Source: Agrococcus jejuensis (GTDB lineage Bacteria; Actinomycetota; Actinomycetes; Actinomycetales; Microbacteriaceae). From it: DNA of 64,000 bases. The notes beneath the pieces are model-generated. The model was not told the origin of the DNA. It did no database searches and saw nothing but the letters and a program-made list of their open reading frames with translations. The translations under genes and the position numbers were made by a program. The stretch is taken from assembly GCF_007679035.1 (NCBI RefSeq), contig NZ_VEFR01000003.1:336277-400276 (forward strand), in the 5' to 3' direction. This document shows, piece after piece, positions 51,153 through 60,662 of this stretch. The stretch's first letter is position 1; each line of letters starts with the position of its first letter.

Positions 51153-52313
51153 TCAGGCGATCGCTGGGGCGCGGATGGGCTCGACGCCCGTGAGCGCGTG
51201 GCGCTGCGCCGCGGCGTAGTGATCGAGCAGCTCGTCGCACACGCGCGGCCACGTGCGCTGCAGCACGCGACGGCGACCCGCCTCGCCCATGCGCGCGCGC
51301 ATCGCGGGCGACTCGGCGAGCGTGCGCACGGCATCCCGCAGCGCGCGCTGCGAGTCCGGCTCGAACAGGAACCCGGTGATGCCGTGGTCGACGAGATCGA
51401 TCGGGCCGCCCGCACGAGGTGCGATCACCGGCAGGCCGGCGGCGGCCGCCTCCTGCAGCGTCTGGCCGAAGGTCTCCTCGGCGCCCGTGTGCACGAAGAC
51501 GTCGAGCGCCGCGTACGCCGCGGCGAGCGCCGCGCCCGTGCGCTGCCCGAGGAACACGGCACCGAGCGGCGCCAGCGCCCGCTTCGCGGCGGCCATGCCC
51601 GGACCGTCGCCCACGACCACGACCTGGATGCCCTTCGTGCCCTGCAGCGCTCGCAGCCGCTCGAGGCCCTTCTCGGGCGCGACGCGACCGACGTAGCCGA
51701 CGATCGTCTCGCCCTTCGGCGCCAGCCGCGCGCGCAGCGCCTGCGCCGCGGGGCCGACGCGGTGGTCGGGGTGGAAGGCGTCGAGGTCGACGCCGCGCGC
51801 CCAGTGCGCGACGCGATCGATGCCCGCCGCATCCAGGTCGGCGATCGACGCCGACGAGGGCGCGAGCGTCAGATCCGCCTGGTTGTGGATGCGCCGCAGC
51901 ACCTTCCACGCGACGGGCGCGCCCGCCGACAGGCGGTTGCGGCGCGCGAAGCCCGCGATGTCGGTCTGGTAGATCGCGACGGACGGCACGCCCATGCGTC
52001 GCGCCTCGGCGATCGCCTGGCCGCCGAGCAGGAACGGGGATGCGGCGTGCACGACGTCGGGACGGAAGCGCTGCAGCAGCCCGTGCACCTGCGGGCTCGG
52101 CATGCCGACGGGGAACTCGCGGTACGCGATCGACGGCACCTCGAACACGGGTGCACCGTGCAGCTGCGTCGGTGCGCCGCAGCGCGGGGCGATGACCATC
52201 GCCTGTCGTCCGGTGGCCTGCAGGTGCTCGAGGACGCGAGTCACGGACGACGTGACTCCGTTGACCGTCGGCAGGAAGCTCTCGGTGACGATGGCGACGC
52301 GTTCGATCTCCAC
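51153..52313 (-). CDS. GT4-family glycosyltransferase, probably GDP-mannose-dependent
   Basis: The 386-residue protein has the two Rossmann domains of GT-B enzymes. The N-terminus VAIVTESFLPTVNGVTSSV (about 6-24) is the actinomycete alpha-mannosyltransferase pattern (MgtA/PimB-like); FRPDVVHAASP, VGYVGRVAPEKGLERLRAL and the donor-site HTGAEETFGQTLQEAAAAGLPV with the EX7E Glu residues (about 282-300) follow. It is divergent from manC, which makes GDP-mannose, so mannose is a fair guess for the donor. Leaderless start: GTG 52313, 7 bases after the -10. A frame reaching 52361 exists but begins upstream of the promoter. Confidence 0.85.
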   Translation of the reverse strand: MEIERVAIVTESFLPTVNGVTSSVTRVLEHLQATGRQAMVIAPRCGAPTQLHGAPVFEVPSIAYREFPVGMPSPQVHGLLQRFRPDVVHAASPFLLGGQAIAEARRMGVPSVAIYQTDIAGFARRNRLSAGAPVAWKVLRRIHNQADLTLAPSSASIADLDAAGIDRVAHWARGVDLDAFHPDHRVGPAAQALRARLAPKGETIVGYVGRVAPEKGLERLRALQGTKGIQVVVVGDGPGMAAAKRALAPLGAVFLGQRTGAALAAAYAALDVFVHTGAEETFGQTLQEAAAAGLPVIAPRAGGPIDLVDHGITGFLFEPDSQRALRDAVRTLAESPAMRARMGEAGRRRVLQRTWPRVCDELLDHYAAAQRHALTGVEPIRAPAIA

Positions 52314-52320
52314 GCTGCCG

Positions 52321-52326
52321 ACGGTA
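52321..52326 (-). promoter_or_regulatory. -10 box giving leaderless glycosyltransferase mRNA
   Basis: Minus-strand TACCGT ends 7 bases before the GTG at 52313. Confidence 0.5.
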
Positions 52327-52413
52327 GGTACGCAGGGTGGCGGCGGGGCGGTGGATGGCATGAATGGCGTGTGAACGCTCCGCGTCGGTCAGGGGGCGCA
52401 TCGCGCGGGCCGA

Positions 52414-52419
52414 TAGCGT
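52414..52419 (+). promoter_or_regulatory. -10 box giving leaderless manC mRNA
   Basis: TAGCGT ends 8 bases before the ATG at 52428. Confidence 0.5.
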
Positions 52420-52427
52420 GACGGACC

Positions 52428-53540
52428 ATGACGATCGACGGGTTCTACGGCATCATCCCCGCCGGCGGGGTCGGCTCGAGGCTGTGGCCGCTCTCGCGGG
52501 CCGACGCGCCGAAGTTCCTCCACGACCTCACCGGGTCGGGCCGCACGCTGCTGCAGTCGACGTTCCAGCGCCTCGCGCCGCTCGCGGGCGAGCAGCGCAT
52601 CATGGTCGTCACCGGCCGCGCGCACCGTTCGGCGGTCGAGACGCAGCTGCCCGCCCTCTCCGACGCGAACATCGTGCTGGAGGCCGAGCCGCGCGAGTCG
52701 ACCGTCGCCGTGCTGCTCGCCGCCGCCATCCTCGAGCGGCGCGAGCCGGGCGTCATCGTGGGCTCCTTCGCCGCCGACCACGTCATCGGCGACGAACGCG
52801 GCTTCCGCCGTGCGGTCACCGACGCGGTCGCCGCGGCCCGCACCGGCAAGATCGCGACGATCGGCATCACCCCCACGGAGCCCGCGATCGGCTTCGGCTA
52901 CATCCAGGCGGGCGAGCCGTCGGGCATCGAGGGTGCGCCGCGCGTCACCGACGTCGTGCGCTTCGTCGAGAAGCCGAGCGCCGCGGATGCGCGCACCTAC
53001 GTGGACTCGGGCGACTTCCTCTGGAACGCGGGCATGTTCATCGCCCGCGCCGACGTGCTGCTCGCCGAGCTCGCCAGGACCGAGCCCGAGCTGCGCGCCC
53101 ACATCGACGAGCTCGCCGCCGCGTGGGACGACCAGGCCACGCGCGGCCCCGCGGTCGACCGGCTGTGGCCGCAGCTGAAGAAGATCGCCATCGACTACGC
53201 CGTCGCCGAGCCGGCCGCGGAGCGCGGCGGCATGGTCGTGGTCCCCGGCGACTTCGACTGGGACGACGTGGGCGACTTCTCGGCCGTCGCGAAGCTGCAC
53301 AACGGCGCGCTCGGTGCCGACCGCCTCGCGATCCTCTCGGGCAAGGCGACCGTGCTGGCCGACGGCGCATCCGGCATCGTCGTCTCGACGACCGACCGCG
53401 TGATCTCGATGGTCGGCGTGCGCGACATCGTCGTGGTCGACACGGGGGACGCGCTGCTCGTGACGACGACCGAGCACGCGCAGCGCGTGAAGCAGGTCGT
53501 CGACGCCATCCGCCGCTCGGGCAACGCGACGGTGCTGTAG
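52428..53540 (+). CDS. manC: mannose-1-phosphate guanylyltransferase
   Basis: ManC joins GTP and mannose-1-phosphate to GDP-mannose, the donor for mannosylated lipids and glycans. The 370-residue protein has the nucleotide loop IIPAGGVGSRLWPLSR (about 9-24), FAADHVI (about 110), the sugar-phosphate FVEKP motif (about 179), GDFLWNAGMFIARAD and GDFDWDDVGDF (about 275). It lacks the extra C-terminal isomerase domain of bifunctional enzymes. It is divergent from the GT4 gene. The ATG at 52428 follows a -10 box by 8 bases. Confidence 0.94.
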   Translation: MTIDGFYGIIPAGGVGSRLWPLSRADAPKFLHDLTGSGRTLLQSTFQRLAPLAGEQRIMVVTGRAHRSAVETQLPALSDANIVLEAEPRESTVAVLLAAAILERREPGVIVGSFAADHVIGDERGFRRAVTDAVAAARTGKIATIGITPTEPAIGFGYIQAGEPSGIEGAPRVTDVVRFVEKPSAADARTYVDSGDFLWNAGMFIARADVLLAELARTEPELRAHIDELAAAWDDQATRGPAVDRLWPQLKKIAIDYAVAEPAAERGGMVVVPGDFDWDDVGDFSAVAKLHNGALGADRLAILSGKATVLADGASGIVVSTTDRVISMVGVRDIVVVDTGDALLVTTTEHAQRVKQVVDAIRRSGNATVL

Positions 53541-53625
53541 CGCGGGCCGGTCGATGCCGCGCGGGCGTCCCCCGAGCCGCTCCACGGCGCTGCGCGCATG
53601 CGGAGGATGCGCGGTGTGCGCGGGC

Positions 53626-53631
53626 TAGGGT
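53626..53631 (+). promoter_or_regulatory. -10 box before the BMP lipoprotein gene
   Basis: TAGGGT fits TANNNT; a leader of about 28 bases with TGGAG precedes the ATG at 53666. Confidence 0.45.
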
Positions 53632-53665
53632 GACAGCACCCGCACCGCCGCACCCTGGAGCACCG

Positions 53666-54736
53666 ATGTCCCGCACCGCCCTCCGTCTCGCCGCGCCCGT
53701 CGCCCTCGTCGCGCTCGCGCTCACCGCCTGCCAGGCAGCGCCCGAGCAGGGCGGCGACGGCGACGCCGCCGCATCCGACGTCTGCGCGCAGATGGTGACG
53801 AACTCCGGCGGCCTCGAGGACCGCTCGTTCAACCAGGCCTCGTGGGCCGGCATGGAGCAGGCCGAGGACGAGCTCGGCGTCGACGTCAACGTGCTCGTCT
53901 CGACGAGCGAGTCCGACCTGGCCCCCAACGTCGAGGCGGCCGTCGGCACCGGCTGCGACTTCGTGCTCACCGTCGGCTACGAGCTCGCGGCCGCGACGGG
54001 CGAGGAGGCCGAGGCCAACCCCGACGTGCAGTTCGCGATCGTCGACGAGGTCGTCGAGGCGCCCAACGTGCGTCCCATCGTGTTCGACACCGCGCAGGCC
54101 TCGTACCTCGCCGGCTATCTCGCCGCAGGCGTGAGCGAGTCGCGCGTCGTCGCGACGTTCGGCGGCGGCAACCAGCCGCCCGTCACGCTGTTCATGGACG
54201 GCTACGTGCAGGGCGTCGAGGCGTACGACGCAGCCCACGGCACCACCACCCAGGTGCTCGGCTGGGATGTCGAGGCGCAGGACGGCATCTTCACCGGCGA
54301 CTTCGAGAACGTGCAGCTCGGTCAGGCGACGGCGCAGTCGCTCATCGCGCAGGGTGCCGACGTCATCCTCCCCGTCGCGGGTCAGGTCGGCGAGGGCGCG
54401 TTCCTCGCATCGATCGACGCCGGCTCGTCGGCGCTCGTGATCTGGGTCGACTCCGACGGCTACGAGACGCTGCCCGAGGAGTACCACCCGCTGCTGCTCA
54501 CGACCGTCGAGAAGAACACGCAGGCGTTCGTCGTGCAGGCGATCGGCGACCTCGTCGACTCCGGCGAGGTCACCGACGAGCCGCTCGTCGGCACGCTCGA
54601 GAACGAGGGCGTCGGCCTCGCCGACTACCACGACCTCGCCGACCGCGTGAGCCCCGAGCTGCAGGCCGAGCTCGACGCGCTGCGCGAGCAGATCGTCTCG
54701 GGCGAGGTCACGGTCGAGAGCCCCAGCGCCCCGTAG
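53666..54736 (+). CDS. BMP-family ABC transporter substrate-binding lipoprotein
   Basis: A 356-residue lipoprotein of the basic membrane protein (BMP/PnrA) family, which binds nucleosides or similar ligands outside the cell. The signal has lipobox ALTAC (Cys22). The mature domain opens VTNSGGLEDRSFNQASWAGM (about 44-63), the BMP signature with the ligand-binding Asp and Asn, and continues with VLTVGYELA, FGGGNQPPVTLFMDGYVQG and VDSDGYETLPEEY. Length is normal. The permease and ATPase genes normally near such proteins are absent, so it either uses a remote transporter or acts alone. Confidence 0.9.
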   Translation: MSRTALRLAAPVALVALALTACQAAPEQGGDGDAAASDVCAQMVTNSGGLEDRSFNQASWAGMEQAEDELGVDVNVLVSTSESDLAPNVEAAVGTGCDFVLTVGYELAAATGEEAEANPDVQFAIVDEVVEAPNVRPIVFDTAQASYLAGYLAAGVSESRVVATFGGGNQPPVTLFMDGYVQGVEAYDAAHGTTTQVLGWDVEAQDGIFTGDFENVQLGQATAQSLIAQGADVILPVAGQVGEGAFLASIDAGSSALVIWVDSDGYETLPEEYHPLLLTTVEKNTQAFVVQAIGDLVDSGEVTDEPLVGTLENEGVGLADYHDLADRVSPELQAELDALREQIVSGEVTVESPSAP

Positions 54737-54761
54737 CGCCCCTGCGCGTCGCGCGCAGGAT

Positions 54762-54832
54762 GAAGGCCCCGGATGCCGATGTGGGAGGCGCCCGGGGCCT
54801 TCGTGCCTCCCCGTGTCGCAGGCCGGGGAGGC
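54762..54832. terminator. double stem-loop between convergent genes
   Basis: GAAGGCCCCGG (54762-54772) pairs with CCGGGGCCTTC (54792-54802), 11 bp; GCCTCCCC (54805-54812) pairs with GGGGAGGC (54825-54832), 8 bp. Both lie between the BMP gene and the convergent glpD-like gene and could end transcripts from both sides. Confidence 0.7.
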
Positions 54833-54872
54833 GACCCGCCTGCGCCGGGATCGGCGCGGGCGGGAGTCTTCG

Positions 54873-56525
<1,653 letters not shown>

Positions 56526-56576
56526 GCTCTGTCTCCATCGACGGCGCATCGCGCGTCCATGCGCGGTGCGGCTAGG

Positions 56577-56598
56577 CTGTCTATACAACCATACACAA
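56577..56598. promoter_or_regulatory. candidate GntR/HutC-type operator in the glpD-tpiA divergent region
   Basis: CTGTCTATACAA (56577-56588) contains GTCTATAC, which fits the GTMTAKAC pattern of HutC-subfamily GntR operators. Its reverse complement TTGTATAGACAG shares TTG-NN-TAGACA with the site before the glycerol kinase genes. ATACAACC/ATACACAACC just downstream is a partial second copy. A plus-strand -10, TAGGCT, lies at 56573-56578, so binding would block it. Confidence 0.5.
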
Positions 56599-56619
56599 CC
56601 TCGACGATGAGGAGCCAGG

Positions 56620-57396
56620 GTGACGACGCAGCTGCCGACGACCATGACCGGATGCAGCCCCAAGGGGTACCTGACGGCGGAGGCCGCACGCGAGTGGATC
56701 GCGGTCGTGCGCGACGGCCTCGCGGCCACCGGCGGCGAGGGCGCGTTCGCATGCATGCCGTACCCGCTCGTCGCGCAGACGATCGAGGCGCTCGCGCCGC
56801 TCGGCGCGCTCGTGGGCACGCAGGACGTCTCCGCGCACCCCGTCGGACCGTTCACGGGCGAGGTCAGCGCCGAGCTGCTCGCCGGGCTCGGCTCGACGCT
56901 CGCGATGGTCGGGCATCCCGAGCGCGTGCGCCACGTCGGCGAGGGGCCCGAGGACTTCGCCGCGAAGTCGGAGGCCGCTGCCGCGCACGGCATCGTGCCG
57001 ATCCTCATCGTCGGGGAGCCCGAGCGCGGGCGCGACCCGGAGGACATCATCCGTCCGCAGCTCGACGTGGCCTTCGCGCGCGTGCCCGACGACGCGCCCG
57101 TCGTGGTCGCGTACGAGCCCACGTGGGCCATCGGGGCGCCGGAGCCCGCACCGCCGTCGCACGTGGTCGACGTCGTCGAGCGGATCCGCGGCATGCTCGC
57201 CGAGCGTGCAGGGGAGTCTCGCGTGCTCTACGGCGGCAGCGCCGGCCCCGGCACCTTCGCAGCGATCGCGGCGCACGGTCGCGAGGTCGGCCGCCCGGAC
57301 GGCATCCCCGACGGCGTGTTCCTGGGCCGCGCGGGCGTCGACCCGCGGGGCTTCCTCGCGGCGGTCGCCGAGGTGCGCGAGGCGACGGCGGGCTGA
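56620..57396 (+). CDS. triosephosphate-isomerase-like protein
   Basis: A 258-residue TIM-barrel isomerase. All catalytic positions are kept: Lys15 (SPKGYL), His99 (VGHPERV, where TIM has GHSERR) and Glu166 (VAYEPTWAIG); the phosphate loop reads LYGGSAGP. TQDVSAHPVGPFTGEVSA matches the AQNVS-GAFTGE segment. The N-terminus and the GHPERV variant set it apart from the housekeeping TpiA, which would normally lie next to gap-pgk; those genes are not here. TIM-like isomerases of tetrulose phosphates (LerI/EryH type) are the closest idea, but ordinary TIM activity remains possible. GTG start with GAGGAG upstream. Divergent from glpD. Confidence 0.85.
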   Translation: MTTQLPTTMTGCSPKGYLTAEAAREWIAVVRDGLAATGGEGAFACMPYPLVAQTIEALAPLGALVGTQDVSAHPVGPFTGEVSAELLAGLGSTLAMVGHPERVRHVGEGPEDFAAKSEAAAAHGIVPILIVGEPERGRDPEDIIRPQLDVAFARVPDDAPVVVAYEPTWAIGAPEPAPPSHVVDVVERIRGMLAERAGESRVLYGGSAGPGTFAAIAAHGREVGRPDGIPDGVFLGRAGVDPRGFLAAVAEVREATAG

Positions 57397-57410
57397 CCGC
57401 CCGGCTACGT

Positions 57411-57456
57411 CTCGGGACGCGCTCCTCGGCCAGCTGGGCGGGGATCGCGTCCCGAG
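57411..57456. terminator. bidirectional stem-loop with dispersed-repeat end
   Basis: CTCGGGACGCG (57411-57421) and CGCGTCCCGAG (57446-57456) form a perfect 11-bp stem. It separates the convergent TIM-like and RuBisCO-like genes. The loop holds CTCCTCGGCCAGCTGG (57422-57437), one base different from the terminal sequence of the dispersed repeats at 35.1 and 63.9 kb. Confidence 0.7.
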
Positions 57457-57464
57457 GGCCTCGG

Positions 57465-58739
57465 TCAGTCGAGCGCACCCCACGCGTCGATCGCCTGTCG
57501 CAGCTCCTCGTGCTCGGCGACGGCATCCGCCAGCGGCACGCCCGCGACGCGCGCGTCGATCGCCTGTCGCATCGCGCGCACGCCCGCGGCAGCGCCGCCG
57601 GGGTGGCCCTGGATGGCGCCGCCGGCGCCGAGGATCGTGTCGACGCCCAGGTCGGTGACGTAGCGGTCGACCGTGCCGGGGTGCACGCCGCCGCCGATGA
57701 TCGGCATCGTGGGTCGCAGCCCGGGGCGCGGCAGCAGCATCTGATGCGCCGTGCGCACGTACGAGAGCCTGCGGATGGAGCCGCCGCCGTAGGGCGTCTG
57801 CACGAGCGCCATGTCGGCGCCGGCCATGCGCGGCAGCAGCCCCATGGCGATGGGCGCGGACATGCCGGTCGCCGGTCCCTCGAAGAACGGCGCGGCGCCG
57901 GCGAAGTGGCCGAGCACGGGCACGTCGACGGCGTCGGCGAGCGCCTCGAGCGAGCCGTAGCCCGCCGTGGCGTACGTCACCATGACGGCACGGGCGCCCG
58001 CATCCACCGCGCGCCTGGCCGTGTCGAGCATGCGATCGGGGCGATCGGTGACGTTGGGCACGTAGACGGTCTCGATGCCGGTCTCGCCGGCCGCCTCCTT
58101 CGCCGCCGCCGTGAAGAGGCGCACGCGCTCGACGACGGGGGAGTAGGGCGGGTTGGCGATGAGCTCGTCGTCCTTGATGAGGTCGATGCCGCCGAGCGCC
58201 GTCTCGCGGAAGATGTCGCGTGCGGCCTCGGGCGTGAGGCCCGCGCACGGCTTGATCATGTTGAGCAGCAGCGGCCGGCCCTGCACGCCCGTGAGCGCGC
58301 GCAGCCCCTCCACGCCCAGCTTCGGGCCCGCGAGCGCATCGCTGAGCGAGTCGGGCAGCTCGACGTCGACGAGCTTGGCCTCGACCGACGTCGACGAGTC
58401 GTTGCCGAGCAGCGTCGTGAGCAGCATGGGGATGGAGTCGCCCACGTTGATCGTGGGCAGCGCGATGCGCACGAGGTAGCCGAGCCGTTCGGGCGCGTCG
58501 CCGACGTCGATGGGCGGCACGGAGAGCACGCTGAGCACGCGCGCCTCGTGACGGGCGCGCATCTCGTCGGTGATGCCCGGCACCGGCAGCCACGTGCCGA
58601 TCGTCTGCCCCACGGCGAAGCCCGTCATGCGGGCCAGCGCGTCGGCGTCGGCAGGCAGGTCGAGCGCGTACGTCGCGACGACGTGGTCGCCGCCGCGCAG
58701 CTGCTCGGGGGTGGCGAAGAGATCGAGGGCGGAGGGCAT
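57465..58739 (-). CDS. RuBisCO-like protein (form IV large-subunit homologue)
   Basis: A 424-residue protein of the RuBisCO large-chain fold that is not a carboxylase. Kept residues: Lys163 in MIKPCAGL (equivalent of spinach Lys175), the carbamylatable Lys189 with Asp191 and Glu192 in GGIDLIKDDEL, His278 in VLGHFAG (His294 equivalent), and the phosphate-binding GGGVHPGTVD and GAGGAIQGHPGG. Lost: Lys177 is Cys, the loop-6 Lys334 region reads VQTPYGGG, and Ser379 is Gly. So metal-assisted enolate chemistry is likely and CO2 fixation is not. Known form IV proteins enolise, isomerise or decarboxylate phosphorylated keto compounds. It is the third gene of an operon after a membrane protein and a HAD phosphatase. 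The substrate is unknown. Confidence 0.88.
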   Translation of the reverse strand: MPSALDLFATPEQLRGGDHVVATYALDLPADADALARMTGFAVGQTIGTWLPVPGITDEMRARHEARVLSVLSVPPIDVGDAPERLGYLVRIALPTINVGDSIPMLLTTLLGNDSSTSVEAKLVDVELPDSLSDALAGPKLGVEGLRALTGVQGRPLLLNMIKPCAGLTPEAARDIFRETALGGIDLIKDDELIANPPYSPVVERVRLFTAAAKEAAGETGIETVYVPNVTDRPDRMLDTARRAVDAGARAVMVTYATAGYGSLEALADAVDVPVLGHFAGAAPFFEGPATGMSAPIAMGLLPRMAGADMALVQTPYGGGSIRRLSYVRTAHQMLLPRPGLRPTMPIIGGGVHPGTVDRYVTDLGVDTILGAGGAIQGHPGGAAAGVRAMRQAIDARVAGVPLADAVAEHEELRQAIDAWGALD

Positions 58740-58767
58740 GCGGATGCCTTTCGAGCGCGGGCGCGGC

Positions 58768-59577
58768 TCAGGCCGCGGCGAGGTGGGCGACGAGGGTCTC
58801 GAGGATCTCGGCGGCGCCGTCCTCGGCGTGGTGGCCCGTCTGCCGGGTGGTGACGGCGAGCACCTCGTCGCGTGCGTTGCCCATCGCGACGGGGTGGCCG
58901 ATGCGGCGCAGCCAGATGACGTCGTTGCCGCCGTCGCCGATGCCCAGCACGTCGGCGGGGTCGATCGCGTCGCCGAGCAGCAGGTCGAGGGCCGTCGACT
59001 TCGTCGCGTGCGGGGCGACGAACTCGAAGAAGACGTCCATCGATCGCTGTCCCTGCGGCACGCGCTGCAGGATCTCGACGGCGGCGGCGTCGAGCTCGTC
59101 GGGCGTGCCGTGCAGCATGATCTTCAGGATCTCGCCGGGCCCGACGTCGTCGATCGAGCCGACGCGCACGTCCTGCTCGTTCAGGGCCGTGAGCGTGTCG
59201 GCGAGCAGGCCGGGAGCGTCGACCCAGATGTCGTCCCGCGTCCACCAGGTCAGGCCCAGGTCGAGGTCGCGGTGCAGCGCGACGAGCGTCGCGACGTCGT
59301 CGTCGCCGAGCGGGATGGTGCGCAGGTCGCGGTCCTCGACCGGGTCGAACACGACCGATCCGTTCGAGGCCGCGACGGGGTTCTCGATGCCGAGCTCGCG
59401 CGCGAGCTCGAGGACGCTCCTGCGTGAGCGCCCCGTGAGCAGGTAGACCGGGAGCCCGGCGTCCAGGACGCCGGCGATCGCCGCCGCCGTGCGTGTGCTG
59501 ACCCGATGGTCGGATCCCGCGATCGTGCCGTCGACGTCGACGGCCACGGCGCGCACGCCTGCCAGGCTCCCGGTCAT
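58768..59577 (-). CDS. HAD-superfamily hydrolase, Cof-type IIB phosphatase
   Basis: A 269-residue phosphatase. Motif I is VDVDGTIAGSD (nucleophile Asp14, acid Asp16), motif II TGRSRRS (about 49), motif III Lys in ATKSTAL (about 199) and motif IV GIGDGGNDV (about 220). The cap between motifs II and III is the type IIB alpha/beta cap of sugar-phosphate phosphatases (Cof, YbiV, sucrose phosphatase relatives). It lies between the membrane protein and RuBisCO-like genes with 28-30 base gaps, so one mRNA is likely. In Bacillus methionine salvage a RuBisCO-like enolase (MtnW) also works with a HAD phosphatase (MtnX), though that one belongs to another HAD class. SD TAGGAG precedes the ATG. Confidence 0.9.
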   Translation of the reverse strand: MTGSLAGVRAVAVDVDGTIAGSDHRVSTRTAAAIAGVLDAGLPVYLLTGRSRRSVLELARELGIENPVAASNGSVVFDPVEDRDLRTIPLGDDDVATLVALHRDLDLGLTWWTRDDIWVDAPGLLADTLTALNEQDVRVGSIDDVGPGEILKIMLHGTPDELDAAAVEILQRVPQGQRSMDVFFEFVAPHATKSTALDLLLGDAIDPADVLGIGDGGNDVIWLRRIGHPVAMGNARDEVLAVTTRQTGHHAEDGAAEILETLVAHLAAA

Positions 59578-59607
59578 CTGCTCGCTCCTATCGATCGATC
59601 GGCCGGC

Positions 59608-60552
59608 TCACGCCACGGCGGGGATGAGCGCCCCCAGGCCGAGGACGAGCGTGGTCGCGGGGAAGATCGCGAACGCCGGCGGGTCGATGTGGGTGTCGCC
59701 GTGGCTCAGCGAGATGCGGGCGAAGAGCTCGCCGAGCAGCGCGCCGATGAGGCCGACGACGGCGCCGATGACCACGGCGAGCCACGTCATCTCGCCGACG
59801 AGCGGCAGGAACGTGACGGCGCCGAGGCCCGCGGGCAGGGTGATGTGGTGCGTGACGGGCATCGGGTGGCCTGCGGAGGCGAACGCGAGCGACACGGCCG
59901 AGACGCCGAACATGAGCACCTGCGCGTTGCCGGCGACCTGCGGGTACGCCTCGAGCACGGTCACCGCGGCGAAGGCGGCGAGCAGGCCGGCGAAGACGCC
60001 GAGCACGGTGAGGGGGCCGAAGCGCTCCTGGTGCTCGACCCAGCGGCCGGTCTCGGTCGGCTCGTACGCCGCCCATCCGCTCTTGCCGGAGTCGTTCCTG
60101 GGGAACAGGCCCTTCTTGCCGAAGGCGAGGCGCGCGACGATCGCCGAGATGATGACGGTGAACGCGACCGAGTCGGTGTTGGCACCGAACCACGGGATGA
60201 TCGCGACGACCTTCTGGATCAGGTAGCCGAGCACGCCGAAGCCGGCGCCGACGAGCAGCACGTCGGGCTTCGCGAGGCTGGCGAGCGGCAGCGCGATGTC
60301 GCGGGCGTTCGTGCCGTAGCGGCGACCGGCGTACGCGACGGCGGCGACGCCACCGGCGAAGGCGATGTGCGGGCCGAAGACGGGGCCGAAGGCGACGTCG
60401 CCGAGGAAGGCGGCGTCCCCCGATCCGATCAGCACGGCGAAGCCGGTGAGCACCATGAAGCCGGTGAAGATGAAGGCGTGGAGGCCTCCGATCGCGGCGC
60501 CGAAGAAGCCACCTGCGGCTGCTCCGAGGATCGAGATGAGGTCGATGTCCAT
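59608..60552 (-). CDS. multi-span membrane protein, unrecognised family (putative carrier)
   Basis: A 314-residue, very hydrophobic protein with roughly eight to ten membrane segments (about 8-28, 30-50, 58-80, 95-115, 125-145, 180-205, 212-232, 240-255, 258-280 and 293-312). A loop of about 35 residues, with FGKKGLFPRNDSGKSGWAAY, sits in the middle. Near the C-terminus is a polar stretch, SHGDTHIDPPAF, with His, Asp and Pro inside a membrane context, possibly a binding site. AGHPMPVTHHITLPAG before it is also His/Pro-rich. I cannot name the family. First gene of the operon with HAD phosphatase and RuBisCO-like protein and divergent from the kinases, so uptake of their substrate is the best guess. 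SD AAGGAC before the ATG. Confidence 0.7.
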   Translation of the reverse strand: MDIDLISILGAAAGGFFGAAIGGLHAFIFTGFMVLTGFAVLIGSGDAAFLGDVAFGPVFGPHIAFAGGVAAVAYAGRRYGTNARDIALPLASLAKPDVLLVGAGFGVLGYLIQKVVAIIPWFGANTDSVAFTVIISAIVARLAFGKKGLFPRNDSGKSGWAAYEPTETGRWVEHQERFGPLTVLGVFAGLLAAFAAVTVLEAYPQVAGNAQVLMFGVSAVSLAFASAGHPMPVTHHITLPAGLGAVTFLPLVGEMTWLAVVIGAVVGLIGALLGELFARISLSHGDTHIDPPAFAIFPATTLVLGLGALIPAVA

Positions 60553-60632
60553 GCAGTTTGTCCTTTGCGTCACGTCATCGTGCACGGCGGATCCTGCGTG
60601 ATCCGCACCTGGGGTGGCCCCCGAGCGTACCG

Positions 60633-60661
60633 ATCGTATCCATGCCCATCAGACAGGGCAA
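60633..60661 (-). promoter_or_regulatory. promoter of the membrane protein-HAD-RuBisCO-like operon
   Basis: On the minus strand TTGCCC (60661-60656), a 17-base spacer and TACGAT (60638-60633) make a good -35/-10 pair. Transcription would start near 60626, giving a leader of about 75 bases. Confidence 0.6.
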
Positions 60662-60662
60662 T

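Noticed and set aside
50857..51219. Repeat-containing 120-residue protein encoded by the 93-bp tandem array
   Set aside because: The frame is kept by the 93-base period only. There is no ribosome site, and similar frames exist on the other strand.
57465..58739. True RuBisCO and autotrophic carbon fixation
   Set aside because: Loop-6 Lys, Lys177 and Ser379 are missing and no phosphoribulokinase or small subunit is nearby.
57465..59577. Methionine-salvage MtnW-MtnX pair
   Set aside because: The HAD protein is of Cof-type IIB, not MtnX type, and no mtnA, mtnB, mtnK or mtnD gene is present; the neighbours are polyol-type genes.
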